DNA of 64,000 nucleotides, from IMG/VR virus record IMGVR_UViG_3300044634_004833, positions 62,001-126,000 of that record. One strand, written 5' to 3'. Both the position numbers and the translations under genes were made by a program. Source of the stretch: a virus. Position 1 is the first letter of the stretch. Each line of letters begins with the position of its first letter. The notes below the pieces were generated by a model that was not told where the DNA came from, did not search any database, and saw only the letters and a list, made by a program, of their open reading frames with translations. Positions 57,306 to 64,000 of the stretch are shown here, one piece after another.

Positions 57306-60300
57306 ATGGACTACAAATTTGAATTGCCAAAACAAGCACCTAATGTTGATTTGGATCCTATTAAAATTAATGGTAAATCATTACAAATTACTGGATACAT
57401 AGAAACTGTAGATCCATTTGGAAATGTAAAAATATCAGTGCCCAAAGACGGCCAAAGATTTAACGATACACCACAGAATTTGGCGGATGTAATGGGAGCA
57501 ATAAATCCCACTCCAACACATTATATTCTTTATAATGGTACTCAAGGTTTGACAGATTATCAGCTTCAATTAGGAACAGAACAATCTTATGCATATGATC
57601 CTGTAATTACATATACAACAGATGGGGATTATAAAGTAAAAGTTATAACATGTGCAGATGCAGAAGGAATTAATAAAATAATATATAATAGTTCATTAGT
57701 ACCAGAAAAGTGTTTGTTTGATGCTCTGTCAGATGTAGTAGATTTAGGATACAAATTAAGACTTATGAGTCCAGATTATGCTTCTGCAGGAGCAACAACC
57801 GAACTTATATGTGAATATTTTCTTTTTAGAGGATATTCTTTTTCTGTTAAAAGTACAGTTGACGTATGGATTACCACTAGTCAGTTTGCCAGTTCTTGGA
57901 TTTATCCTGGCCCCAACCCAAATAAACCTACAAGATTTTTAAACAAACCAAGTGTTTTGCCACAAGGCGCAACAACTACTACTACCACAACAACTACTTC
58001 TACCACTACTACTACAACATCGGCTCCAATTTCAACCTCAACTACAACGACAGCGGCTCCGGGTGCTGGTGGCAGACTGCCTCTTCCCGGCAATTCTTTG
58101 TCTTATAACGGTGTCACTCTTACAGGCTCTGGTTCAGGTAGTAATTATGCAGCACCATTTACCTATTGTTCAGTATCCATGCCTGCTAATTCTATGATTC
58201 TTGGAAATGCTGGAAGTGGTACTTATACGCTTACATTCTCTTTGCCTGTAAACAATATTCAAATTTTAGGATCAGGTCAAAATTTTGGAGAAACCTTTAC
58301 ATTTTCAGTCAATAATGGCACATTAACCACAAGTCTAATGCCAGGAATTGGTTGCAATGCCACTTTAACTGGAAATACTGTAGGTAATTCCAGCGTTGGT
58401 TCTTTTGGAGCAACGCTAGCATCAACATCAGATTACACATCTTTGTCTATAACATTCCCCGGCGGTGGCGGCGGCACATTGTTCTCAGTTATAGAAAGCT
58501 CTGTTGTTTCTGGAGCAACCACAACTACACCTGTTCCAACAACCACAACAACTACTACACCTGCGCCTACTACAACTACACCTGTTCCAACAACCACTAC
58601 CACTCCAGCACCTGCAGTTTCTACTGGATTGCCATTAATTGGAACCTCTTCTGTTATAAATGGTGTTACATTAACGGCATCTGGCGTTGGAACTTCTTAT
58701 TCAAGCCCTTGGTCAAGCTGCTCTCCTCCTATCTCAATTACTGCACCTTGCTTGTTCTTGGGAAGAGCCATTGGAACATATACTGTTTCATTTGATTCAT
58801 TACAGAATGATATAGTAATTTTTGCAAACGCTAGTGACACAGGAGAAAGCTTTGACTTTGGAGTAGACTCAGGAACACTAAGCATTAGTGTTGTTCAAAG
58901 CTGCGGAGTAACAGTATCTGGAACAACAGTTTCTAGCGTTGGAGCAAATGTTGGATGGGTCATAAGGCTCACAAGCACAACTCCATACTCTCAAATAACA
59001 ATATATTCTGGTGCTGTAACATCTGGAAGCCTTTTTGGAATTTATGCAAGCTCAATAGTTCCAGGTGCAGTAGTAACAACTACAACGCCAATTCCAACAA
59101 CTACTACAACCACAACTACTACAACCACTCCCGAACCAACAACAACCACCACTACTACTACACCTGCTCCAACGACCACTACAACCACAACTACTACAAC
59201 TACAACCACTACAACTACAACCACTACAACAACTACAACTACGCCCGCACCAGACCAAGCATATTCATTGTTTGGATGGGGAGAAGGTAACCTAGGAAAT
59301 AATCGTTCTGCTGGAGCCCAATCGCCAACTCAAACAGTTTCTGGCGGAACAAATTGGGGAACACCTCCAAAATGCTCTTATGCACAACACTATGCCATAT
59401 TGAAGAAGGATGCAACACTCTGGGCATGGGGCACTAATAGTGCAGGAGAACTTGGTAATAACACAACAACAAATAGAAGTTCTCCTATTCAAATTGCTGC
59501 CCCCGCAGGAGTTACATGGAATGCTGTAAATATGGGATATCAAACCACATTTGTTATAGACACAACCGGCGCATTGTGGGGATGGGGCAAAAATAACTTT
59601 GGGCAGTTGGGCATTAGCACTACAATAAATGTAAGCTCTCCTGTTCAGATCAGCGCCGATACAACATGGAGTTCTATTGTAGCAGGCAATTTTGCTACTT
59701 ATGCAATTAAGAAAAATGGAACTTTATGGGCATTTGGATACAATGTACAAGGACAAATCGGAGATGGAACAATAGTAAACAAAAGCAGCCCAGTTCAAAT
59801 TGGCTCTGACACCACATGGTCACAAATAACTGCTGGTCAAGGACACGCATTATCAATTAAATCAGATGGAACTTTGTGGGCATGGGGAGCAGGGTCTAAC
59901 GGTTCCCTTGGAAATGGTACAATAACACATAGAAGTAGCCCCATTCAAATAGGAACTGATAATACATGGTCTTTAATACAATCAACTGGATTTGGCGGAG
60001 CAGCTTTGAAAACAGATGGAAGCCTATGGTGCTGGGGCGGAAATACAAATGGCGCTCTAGGAGATGGAACAACAGTTCACAGAAGTAGCCCAATTCAAAT
60101 AGGATCTGATACAAATTGGACAGATATCGCTGGAGGACAGTATTCTGTAGTTGCACTAAAATCAGACAAATCCTTATGGCATTGGGGCTATGGTGGAGCA
60201 ATGGGCATAGGTGTAAACTCTGCCAGAAGCTCTCCAGTTCAGACATTAAAAGCAGATACCTTATGGATTTCAATAGGCAGCAGCTTAAGAAACTTCTTCT

Positions 60301-61562
60301 GCATTAGAGGTGTTACAACAACAACGACAACTACAACACCAGCACCTACAACTACAACACCAGCACCTACAACTACAACACCAGCACCTACAACGACAAC
60401 GACAACACCAGCACCTACAACGACAACACCAGCACCTACAACGACAACACCAGCACCTACAACTACAACACCAGCACCTACAACTACAACACCAGCACCT
60501 ACAACCACTCCTGCTCCAGCAGGAGGAAGTGGATTGTGGGCATGGGGATTCAACTCTTATGGAATGCTTGGAGATGGGACAGTTGAAAGCAGAAGTAGCC
60601 CAGTGCAAATGTTGACATCATCATTTAATGATATTGCAGATGGCGGATACGCTCAACATGGTGCTGCTGTAAAAGCAGATGGAACTCTTTGGATATGGGG
60701 CAACAATAGCTACGGACAGCTAGGGGATGGAACAACTGTGGCTAAAAGTTCGCCTACTCAAGTTGGAACTGAAAATACTTGGGATGAAGTAGTCAAGGGA
60801 CTCAACACCGCTGCTTCTAAAACAGATGGAAGTTTATGGGGCTGGGGAGGAAACGCATATGGACAACTTGGCATAGGAACAAAAATAAATGTTAGCTCTC
60901 CTGTTCAAATTATGGGCGCATCATCTGGATATTATGATATTACAATATCTGCTGCAAATGCAGCCGTAATAAAGAAAGATGGGACTTTATGGGCATGGGG
61001 ACCTAACAATGATGGAATTTTGGGCACTAATGATAAAATACACAGATCGTCTCCAGTACAAATAGGTTCTGATACAACATGGAGAAATGTTACTTTTACA
61101 GCCTACTCTATGTGTGCAATTAAGTCTGATGGCACTTTATGGAGCTGTGGAAACGGATACAGCGGAGTAACAGGTTTAAATAATACTTTAAACTATAGCT
61201 CCCCAACTCAAATAGGAACAGATAATACATGGAGCTATGTTTTTGCAACCTACTTATTAGTACACGCAATAAAGAACGATGGTTCTCTATGGGTTTGGGG
61301 ACAAGGAGGAGCATCAGAATCTGGAATTACTCGTAGCAGTCCAACTCAGGTAATAACAGGAAAATCATTCAGCAAAGTTGTTTCTGGTATGGCTACCTCT
61401 GCTGGATTGACTACTGATGGAAAACTATGGGCATGGGGACAAAATGCATATGGCTCAATGGGAGAGGCCGCATCTAGTGCCAGTCCAGTAATGTTATTCT
61501 CCGATACCACATGGTCTGATATTTCAGCAATCGCTGCTGGATTCCACGCCACAAAAGCATAG
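57306..61562 (+). CDS. Giant fibre with two RCC1 propellers and poly-Thr linkers
   Basis: 1418 residues. Residues 1-220 form an N-terminal part with GQRFNDTPQNLADVMGAINP, probably the virion-docking end. Two related beta-sandwich domains (about 255-400 and 438-585) are each preceded by Thr-rich linkers. Then follow two seven-bladed RCC1-type propellers (about 655-1001 and 1076-1418) with blades such as LWAWGTNSAGELGNN and RSSPVQIGSDTTW. Linkers of Thr/Pro/Ala (TTTTPAP units) lie near 590-650 and 1002-1074. Likely a tail fibre or surface adhesin for host recognition. AGGAG precedes the ATG. The Thr repeats vary easily. Confidence 0.8.
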   Translation: MDYKFELPKQAPNVDLDPIKINGKSLQITGYIETVDPFGNVKISVPKDGQRFNDTPQNLADVMGAINPTPTHYILYNGTQGLTDYQLQLGTEQSYAYDPVITYTTDGDYKVKVITCADAEGINKIIYNSSLVPEKCLFDALSDVVDLGYKLRLMSPDYASAGATTELICEYFLFRGYSFSVKSTVDVWITTSQFASSWIYPGPNPNKPTRFLNKPSVLPQGATTTTTTTTTSTTTTTTSAPISTSTTTTAAPGAGGRLPLPGNSLSYNGVTLTGSGSGSNYAAPFTYCSVSMPANSMILGNAGSGTYTLTFSLPVNNIQILGSGQNFGETFTFSVNNGTLTTSLMPGIGCNATLTGNTVGNSSVGSFGATLASTSDYTSLSITFPGGGGGTLFSVIESSVVSGATTTTPVPTTTTTTTPAPTTTTPVPTTTTTPAPAVSTGLPLIGTSSVINGVTLTASGVGTSYSSPWSSCSPPISITAPCLFLGRAIGTYTVSFDSLQNDIVIFANASDTGESFDFGVDSGTLSISVVQSCGVTVSGTTVSSVGANVGWVIRLTSTTPYSQITIYSGAVTSGSLFGIYASSIVPGAVVTTTTPIPTTTTTTTTTTTPEPTTTTTTTTPAPTTTTTTTTTTTTTTTTTTTTTTTTPAPDQAYSLFGWGEGNLGNNRSAGAQSPTQTVSGGTNWGTPPKCSYAQHYAILKKDATLWAWGTNSAGELGNNTTTNRSSPIQIAAPAGVTWNAVNMGYQTTFVIDTTGALWGWGKNNFGQLGISTTINVSSPVQISADTTWSSIVAGNFATYAIKKNGTLWAFGYNVQGQIGDGTIVNKSSPVQIGSDTTWSQITAGQGHALSIKSDGTLWAWGAGSNGSLGNGTITHRSSPIQIGTDNTWSLIQSTGFGGAALKTDGSLWCWGGNTNGALGDGTTVHRSSPIQIGSDTNWTDIAGGQYSVVALKSDKSLWHWGYGGAMGIGVNSARSSPVQTLKADTLWISIGSSLRNFFCIRGVTTTTTTTTPAPTTTTPAPTTTTPAPTTTTTTPAPTTTTPAPTTTTPAPTTTTPAPTTTTPAPTTTPAPAGGSGLWAWGFNSYGMLGDGTVESRSSPVQMLTSSFNDIADGGYAQHGAAVKADGTLWIWGNNSYGQLGDGTTVAKSSPTQVGTENTWDEVVKGLNTAASKTDGSLWGWGGNAYGQLGIGTKINVSSPVQIMGASSGYYDITISAANAAVIKKDGTLWAWGPNNDGILGTNDKIHRSSPVQIGSDTTWRNVTFTAYSMCAIKSDGTLWSCGNGYSGVTGLNNTLNYSSPTQIGTDNTWSYVFATYLLVHAIKNDGSLWVWGQGGASESGITRSSPTQVITGKSFSKVVSGMATSAGLTTDGKLWAWGQNAYGSMGEAASSASPVMLFSDTTWSDISAIAAGFHATKA
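59076..59250 (+). repeat. ACA/ACC-rich poly-Thr microsatellite in the fibre gene
   Basis: Long run of ACA, ACT and ACC codons broken by rare CCT-GCT, encoding an unstructured Thr-rich linker. Similar shorter linkers are at about 57975-58065 and 58515-58610. Likely length-variable and a source of shadow frames on all strands. Confidence 0.8.
60309..60520 (+). repeat. 21-base tandem repeat linker in the fibre gene
   Basis: ACTACAACACCAGCACCTAC-type units of 21 bases, repeated about seven to eight times with some 18- and 27-base variants, encode TTTTPAP. It joins the two RCC1 propellers. Confidence 0.85.
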
Positions 61563-61569
61563 CCTTTAG

Positions 61570-61598
61570 CTCCCGCATGAAATTCATGCGGGAGTTTT
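61570..61598 (+). terminator. Terminator after the fibre gene
   Basis: CTCCCGCATGAA (61570-61581) pairs with TTCATGCGGGAG (61583-61594), followed by TTTT. It lies 8 bases after the stop. Confidence 0.8.
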
Positions 61599-61629
61599 AG
61601 TTACAATTTTTTTGATTTGCCCCTATCAT
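61599..61629 (+). promoter_or_regulatory. Sigma-70-like promoter after the fibre terminator
   Basis: AGTTACAATTTTT at 61599, CCC, TATCAT at 61624-61629; phasing is 25 bases. The AGGAG and ATG 61649 follow, which argues that the short signal-peptide frame is the intended start. Confidence 0.5.
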
Positions 61630-61648
61630 TTGGGCAGGAGATCAAAAC

Positions 61649-61726
61649 ATGCTTAGAACTACGATTCTTTCTTTTTTAGTGTTTTTAATTATGGTTAGCG
61701 ATCCAACCATTGCGAAAGCTGGTTGA
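61649..61726 (+). CDS. 25-residue signal-peptide frame stopped by in-frame TGA
   Basis: MLRTTILSFLVFLIMVSDPT followed by IAKAG and TGA (61724-61726). It has AGGAG eight bases upstream and a promoter, and reads as a complete signal peptide with an A-K-A cleavage site. The same frame continues without other stops into the 61757-62245 gene. So this may be the broken N-terminus of a secreted protein (TGG to TGA change) or a genuine short secreted peptide. Confidence 0.5.
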   Translation: MLRTTILSFLVFLIMVSDPTIAKAG

Positions 61727-61756
61727 GGCGCACCAAGCTTGCCCCGGTCGGGGTAT

Positions 61757-62245
61757 ATGCCAATTCAAATCACACAAACTCAATTAGAAATACTTGAAAT
61801 AGATAGAAAAGCAAGAGCTATTGCTCATACTATGTACGCTGAAAACAATGAAGAACAAATAGAACTATCTGTCAAAAGCTCCGATAAAATACATCGTATT
61901 GCTGCCGTTTTTTATTATCAACAAAAAATGGACCCTAATCCATGTTTGCTTAATCTTCTTGCAGATCAAGATCCATTAGTTGTTGAAGCAGCACATATCG
62001 CATGTATTATTATTGCAAACAATAAAAAACACAAAGATTTTAACAAGTATCCCAAAGGACATTTAATCGACTTTGGACCTTGGTTAAATAGACTCAACAA
62101 CCAAAGCGAAGGCACAGGAGCCAGACAAGAAGCTATTGATATGTGGCAATCCCACTTTGATAAAATACTTAAAAACAAAAAAGAAATTGAAGATAAGCCA
62201 AAAGAAGAAAAGAAAAGTGTAGAAGAAATTCTTAGAATTAAATGA
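61757..62245 (+). CDS. HEAT-like helical protein, possibly separated from its signal peptide
   Basis: 162 residues. Helical with repeat-like LLNLLADQDPLVVEAAHIAC and AVFYYQQKMDPNPC, suggesting one or two HEAT-type units, then a Lys/Glu-rich tail (EIEDKPKEEKKSVEEILR). ATG 61757 has only GGGG three bases upstream, too close for a good site; TTG 61739 is another option. The frame is continuous with the signal-peptide frame except for the TGA at 61724. Function unknown. Confidence 0.55.
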   Translation: MPIQITQTQLEILEIDRKARAIAHTMYAENNEEQIELSVKSSDKIHRIAAVFYYQQKMDPNPCLLNLLADQDPLVVEAAHIACIIIANNKKHKDFNKYPKGHLIDFGPWLNRLNNQSEGTGARQEAIDMWQSHFDKILKNKKEIEDKPKEEKKSVEEILRIK

Positions 62246-62249
62246 AGAC

Positions 62250-62286
62250 AAAAAAGTACCCCGGTGTTAACCGGGGTACTTTTTTG
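62250..62286. terminator. Bidirectional terminator between convergent genes
   Basis: AAAAAAGTACCCCGGT pairs with ACCGGGGTACTTTTTT around a short loop (62251-62286). It serves both the HEAT-like gene and the minus-strand gene at 62293. Confidence 0.85.
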
Positions 62287-62292
62287 TTGCGA

Positions 62293-63012
62293 TCAAGGAC
62301 CTGTTTTAATTACTCCCTTTGTTGATTCTAAGCCATCTATGTTTAAATCCATAAATAAATTATCTTTAGAAAATTTAGCAACTTTAATTTGCTTTTGGCC
62401 ATTTACATATGAAACATAACTTGTAAGTTGTATGGAATTTCCATTTTGATCCAAACTTGTATCTAATCCCATAGGCATTCCCTCATAGCCTCTTCCATTA
62501 GCTATTTGGCTTGAACTAAGACCAGCTTGTGTTTTTAAACCACCAGCCTTGGGAACACACATTCCTGGCATTTTCTGACCTACAAATGTGCCAACAAATG
62601 GTTCTATTGAAGTCCCGCCAGGAATCTGATCGTTAGCACCAGCATCTTGTGTAACATCAACTGTGGTAGGAGGAAGACATAAACAATCACCACAATTTGC
62701 ATCACAATTCCAATCAGATCCACTCCATGTGCATGTGCATGTGCCTTTGCAAGGAGGAGAATTAGTTAAATAAGGATAAGGAGGAGGTGGTGTAGTAATA
62801 ACTCCCGGTGTTGTAGGTGGCGTAGTTGTTACCATAGGTGGCGTAGTTGTCACCATAGGAGGTGTTGTTGTCACCATAGGTGTTGTTGTTGGAGCCATAG
62901 GTGTTGTTGTTGGAGCCGCCGTTGTTCCAAGAGGAGGCGAAGTTGTTGGAGCATCTGTTGTGCCTCCACCTGGACCTACTGTTGTTACTGCTTGCCCGTG
63001 AACATAACTCAT
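62293..63012 (-). CDS. Thr/Pro-rich surface protein with Cys-rich knot
   Basis: 239 residues. MSYVHGQAVTTVGPGG, then a Thr/Pro linker of about 60 residues built from T-T-T-P-P-M-V units. Next comes a cysteine-rich module, PPCKGTCTCTWSGSDWNCDA then NCGDCLCLPP, and a C-terminal domain (YVSYVNGQKQIKVAKFSKDN). Linkers of the same type occur in the RCC1 fibre at 57.3 kb, so the two are probably virion surface components. GGGG five bases before the ATG. The Cys-rich part may bind a glycan or metal. Confidence 0.75.
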   Translation of the reverse strand: MSYVHGQAVTTVGPGGGTTDAPTTSPPLGTTAAPTTTPMAPTTTPMVTTTPPMVTTTPPMVTTTPPTTPGVITTPPPPYPYLTNSPPCKGTCTCTWSGSDWNCDANCGDCLCLPPTTVDVTQDAGANDQIPGGTSIEPFVGTFVGQKMPGMCVPKAGGLKTQAGLSSSQIANGRGYEGMPMGLDTSLDQNGNSIQLTSYVSYVNGQKQIKVAKFSKDNLFMDLNIDGLESTKGVIKTGP

Positions 63013-63088
63013 ATTTTCCCCTTTATATTTTTAAAAACTATAAAATATATATGCATTATTTTTTTAATTGACAAACTCTAATAATCCT

Positions 63089-63715
63089 ATGGTTAACCAT
63101 GAATATAAATTTGTGTATATTCACCCGCCCAAAAATGCGGGAACAAGCATAGAACAGCTTTTCAATTTCCCTAGACCTATGCAACCTCATGATCTAGCAG
63201 ACACATATAAAAAGAAATATCCAGATTATTATTATTGGATTACTATAAGAAATAGTTGGGATAGACTTGTATCAATGTATTATTATAATGAAGGAATATC
63301 TAACAGACTTACATTTAAAGAATTTTGTATGGAAATTGTACATCCTGATGGTAAAAGCGGCATTCCAAACTCTCCCGGCTGGTCACACTACCTTGGCGCT
63401 CATGGACAAATGTACTATTGCTATTATCAAGATACAGGTATTTATTGTATAGATTTTTATGTTAATACATGGTGCATGAAAGAACAATTACCAATTCTAT
63501 TTGATAGATTAAATATAAACAAAAACATTCTTAATAACGTTCCCTATATTAATACAACAAAGCACAAAGACTACAGAGAAGAATACGATGAAGAATCTAA
63601 AGAAGCTTGTTATTTAAGATACCAAAGAGAAATAGATCATTTCGGTTTTGATTTTGACGATCCTAAAAAAACCAAACCATTCGTTGGAATAGACTTGTCT
63701 GGCATGAAAGTTTAG
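63089..63715 (+). CDS. Sulfotransferase-like protein
   Basis: 208 residues. KFVYIHPPKNAGTSIEQLF is the 5'-phosphosulfate-binding loop of PAPS sulfotransferases (P-K-x-A/G-G-T/S-S). ITIRNSWDRLVSMYYYNEG is the 3'-phosphate-binding motif (R-x-x-x-D-R-x-x-S). It would transfer sulfate to a sugar or other hydroxyl. No signal or membrane segment. Start ATG 63089 is preferred over TTG 63068; no good ribosome site. Fits with the glycan-modifying genes elsewhere, though separated from them. Confidence 0.8.
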   Translation: MVNHEYKFVYIHPPKNAGTSIEQLFNFPRPMQPHDLADTYKKKYPDYYYWITIRNSWDRLVSMYYYNEGISNRLTFKEFCMEIVHPDGKSGIPNSPGWSHYLGAHGQMYYCYYQDTGIYCIDFYVNTWCMKEQLPILFDRLNINKNILNNVPYINTTKHKDYREEYDEESKEACYLRYQREIDHFGFDFDDPKKTKPFVGIDLSGMKV

Positions 63716-63744
63716 TTATACTGAGCTCAATTAGGAGACCAGCC

Positions 63745-64000
63745 ATGAACAAAGCTATATTTAATTTACAAGAATGCACGATACGAATTGAAAAAGGATT
63801 AATTATTATACAATCAACAAAGCCTCTCTCACACGTCCCAGAAGAATTTTATCCCTTTGATATTATTGAAGATAAAAACATTGATGATTTAATCAGACAA
63901 ATTGTCGGAAAAGAACCACAAGGCACTCTTAAAGATCTACCTAAGTTAACAACCGATGATAAATTTTGGTTTATGTCAGATGAAGAACTATTAAAAGTGT
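63745..64000 (+). CDS. N-terminal part of an unrecognised protein (runs off the window)
   Basis: ATG 63745 with TTAGGAGA upstream opens MNKAIFNLQECTIRIEKGLI, with an early beta pattern, then YPFDIIEDKNIDDLIRQIVG and PKLTTDDKFWFMSDEELLK. The frame is open to the end of the window (85 residues visible). No motif is recognised and the C-terminus is missing. Confidence 0.6.
   Translation, partial: MNKAIFNLQECTIRIEKGLIIIQSTKPLSHVPEEFYPFDIIEDKNIDDLIRQIVGKEPQGTLKDLPKLTTDDKFWFMSDEELLKV

Noticed and set aside
58955-59290. Long Asn/Tyr/His-rich and Val/Gly-rich frames over the Thr repeats on both strands
   Set aside because: They are out-of-frame readings of ACA/ACC repeats, have no ribosome sites, and overlap the clear fibre gene.
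60309-60520. Regular repeats that could be taken for a CRISPR array
   Set aside because: The repeats are 21 bases, in frame, without unique spacers, and encode TTTTPAP linkers of the fibre.
61649-62245. A genetic code with TGA read as Trp
   Set aside because: Many genes end properly with TGA and Trp is coded TGG elsewhere; only this one site would need readthrough.
1-64000. Prophage or integrated element
   Set aside because: No integrase, attachment repeats or bacterial flanking genes are visible; insertion sequences were also not seen.

Overview
The window looks like part of a large, AT-rich tailed-phage genome with T4-like features, not bacterial chromosome. No ribosomal or central-metabolism operons are present. 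Genes are packed tightly on both strands, with no gene-free stretch longer than 300 bases. Exact TATAAATA boxes (the T4 late-promoter consensus) sit upstream of several genes. There is an endonuclease VII-like Holliday-junction nuclease, and a set of otherwise unrelated proteins begins with a short motif resembling the T4 capsid-targeting peptide. No capsid, terminase, polymerase or portal gene is visible, so this is an accessory, regulatory and virion-decoration part of the genome. The host cannot be named. One GC-rich secreted-protein gene at 11.9 kb stands out and may be host-derived.

Layout. 1-6 kb: glycosyltransferase, ParB-like protein, zinc-ribbon protein, CsrA, AT-hook protein, ClpX, a gamma-glutamylcyclotransferase-like protein and a sigma-70 family factor. 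6-12 kb: small proteins, among them a Cys-rich-tailed one and a 36-residue peptide; an N-formylglutamate-amidohydrolase-like protein; a second sigma-like factor; a GMP-reductase-like enzyme; a Dps-like small protein. 12-16.9 kb: a secreted GC-rich protein, a PAP2 phosphatase, and a minus-strand operon headed by a third sigma-like protein. 17-28 kb: a glycan/nucleotide-sugar island (HAD phosphatase, C-methyltransferase, epimerase, ribulose-phosphate-epimerase-like and hexuloisomerase-like enzymes, nucleotidyltransferase-kinase fusion, O-methyltransferase, several glycosyltransferases and two divergently placed paralogue pairs). 28-47 kb: many proteins with the capsid-targeting-like motif, including a UvrD-like helicase, plus an exonuclease, a tRNA-Arg and an endonuclease VII-like protein. 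47.5-54.7 kb: two beta-class DNA methyltransferases, a ParB-like protein, an SNF2-type helicase, a DUF3883-type nuclease-like protein and a last small gene, together resembling a restriction or defence module. 54.7-64 kb: a second giant WCIS protein, a 1418-residue fibre with two RCC1 propellers on poly-Thr linkers, a second Thr/Pro-rich surface protein and a sulfotransferase.

Regulation. Two promoter classes can be read by eye. One is sigma-70-like (TTGTTT or similar, 16-base spacer, a C-tract, then TATAAT) and recurs about a dozen times. The other is the T4-late-type TATAAATA box. They lie back to back in several divergent intergenic regions. Three of the sigma-70-like transcripts share a 5' leader sequence, CTGCGATAA...TGGCC, that I do not recognise. 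Encoded regulators (three sigma-like factors, CsrA, ClpX, ParB-like and AT-hook proteins) fit a phage that redirects host transcription and translation. All family assignments are from motif reading by eye; no database search was run.
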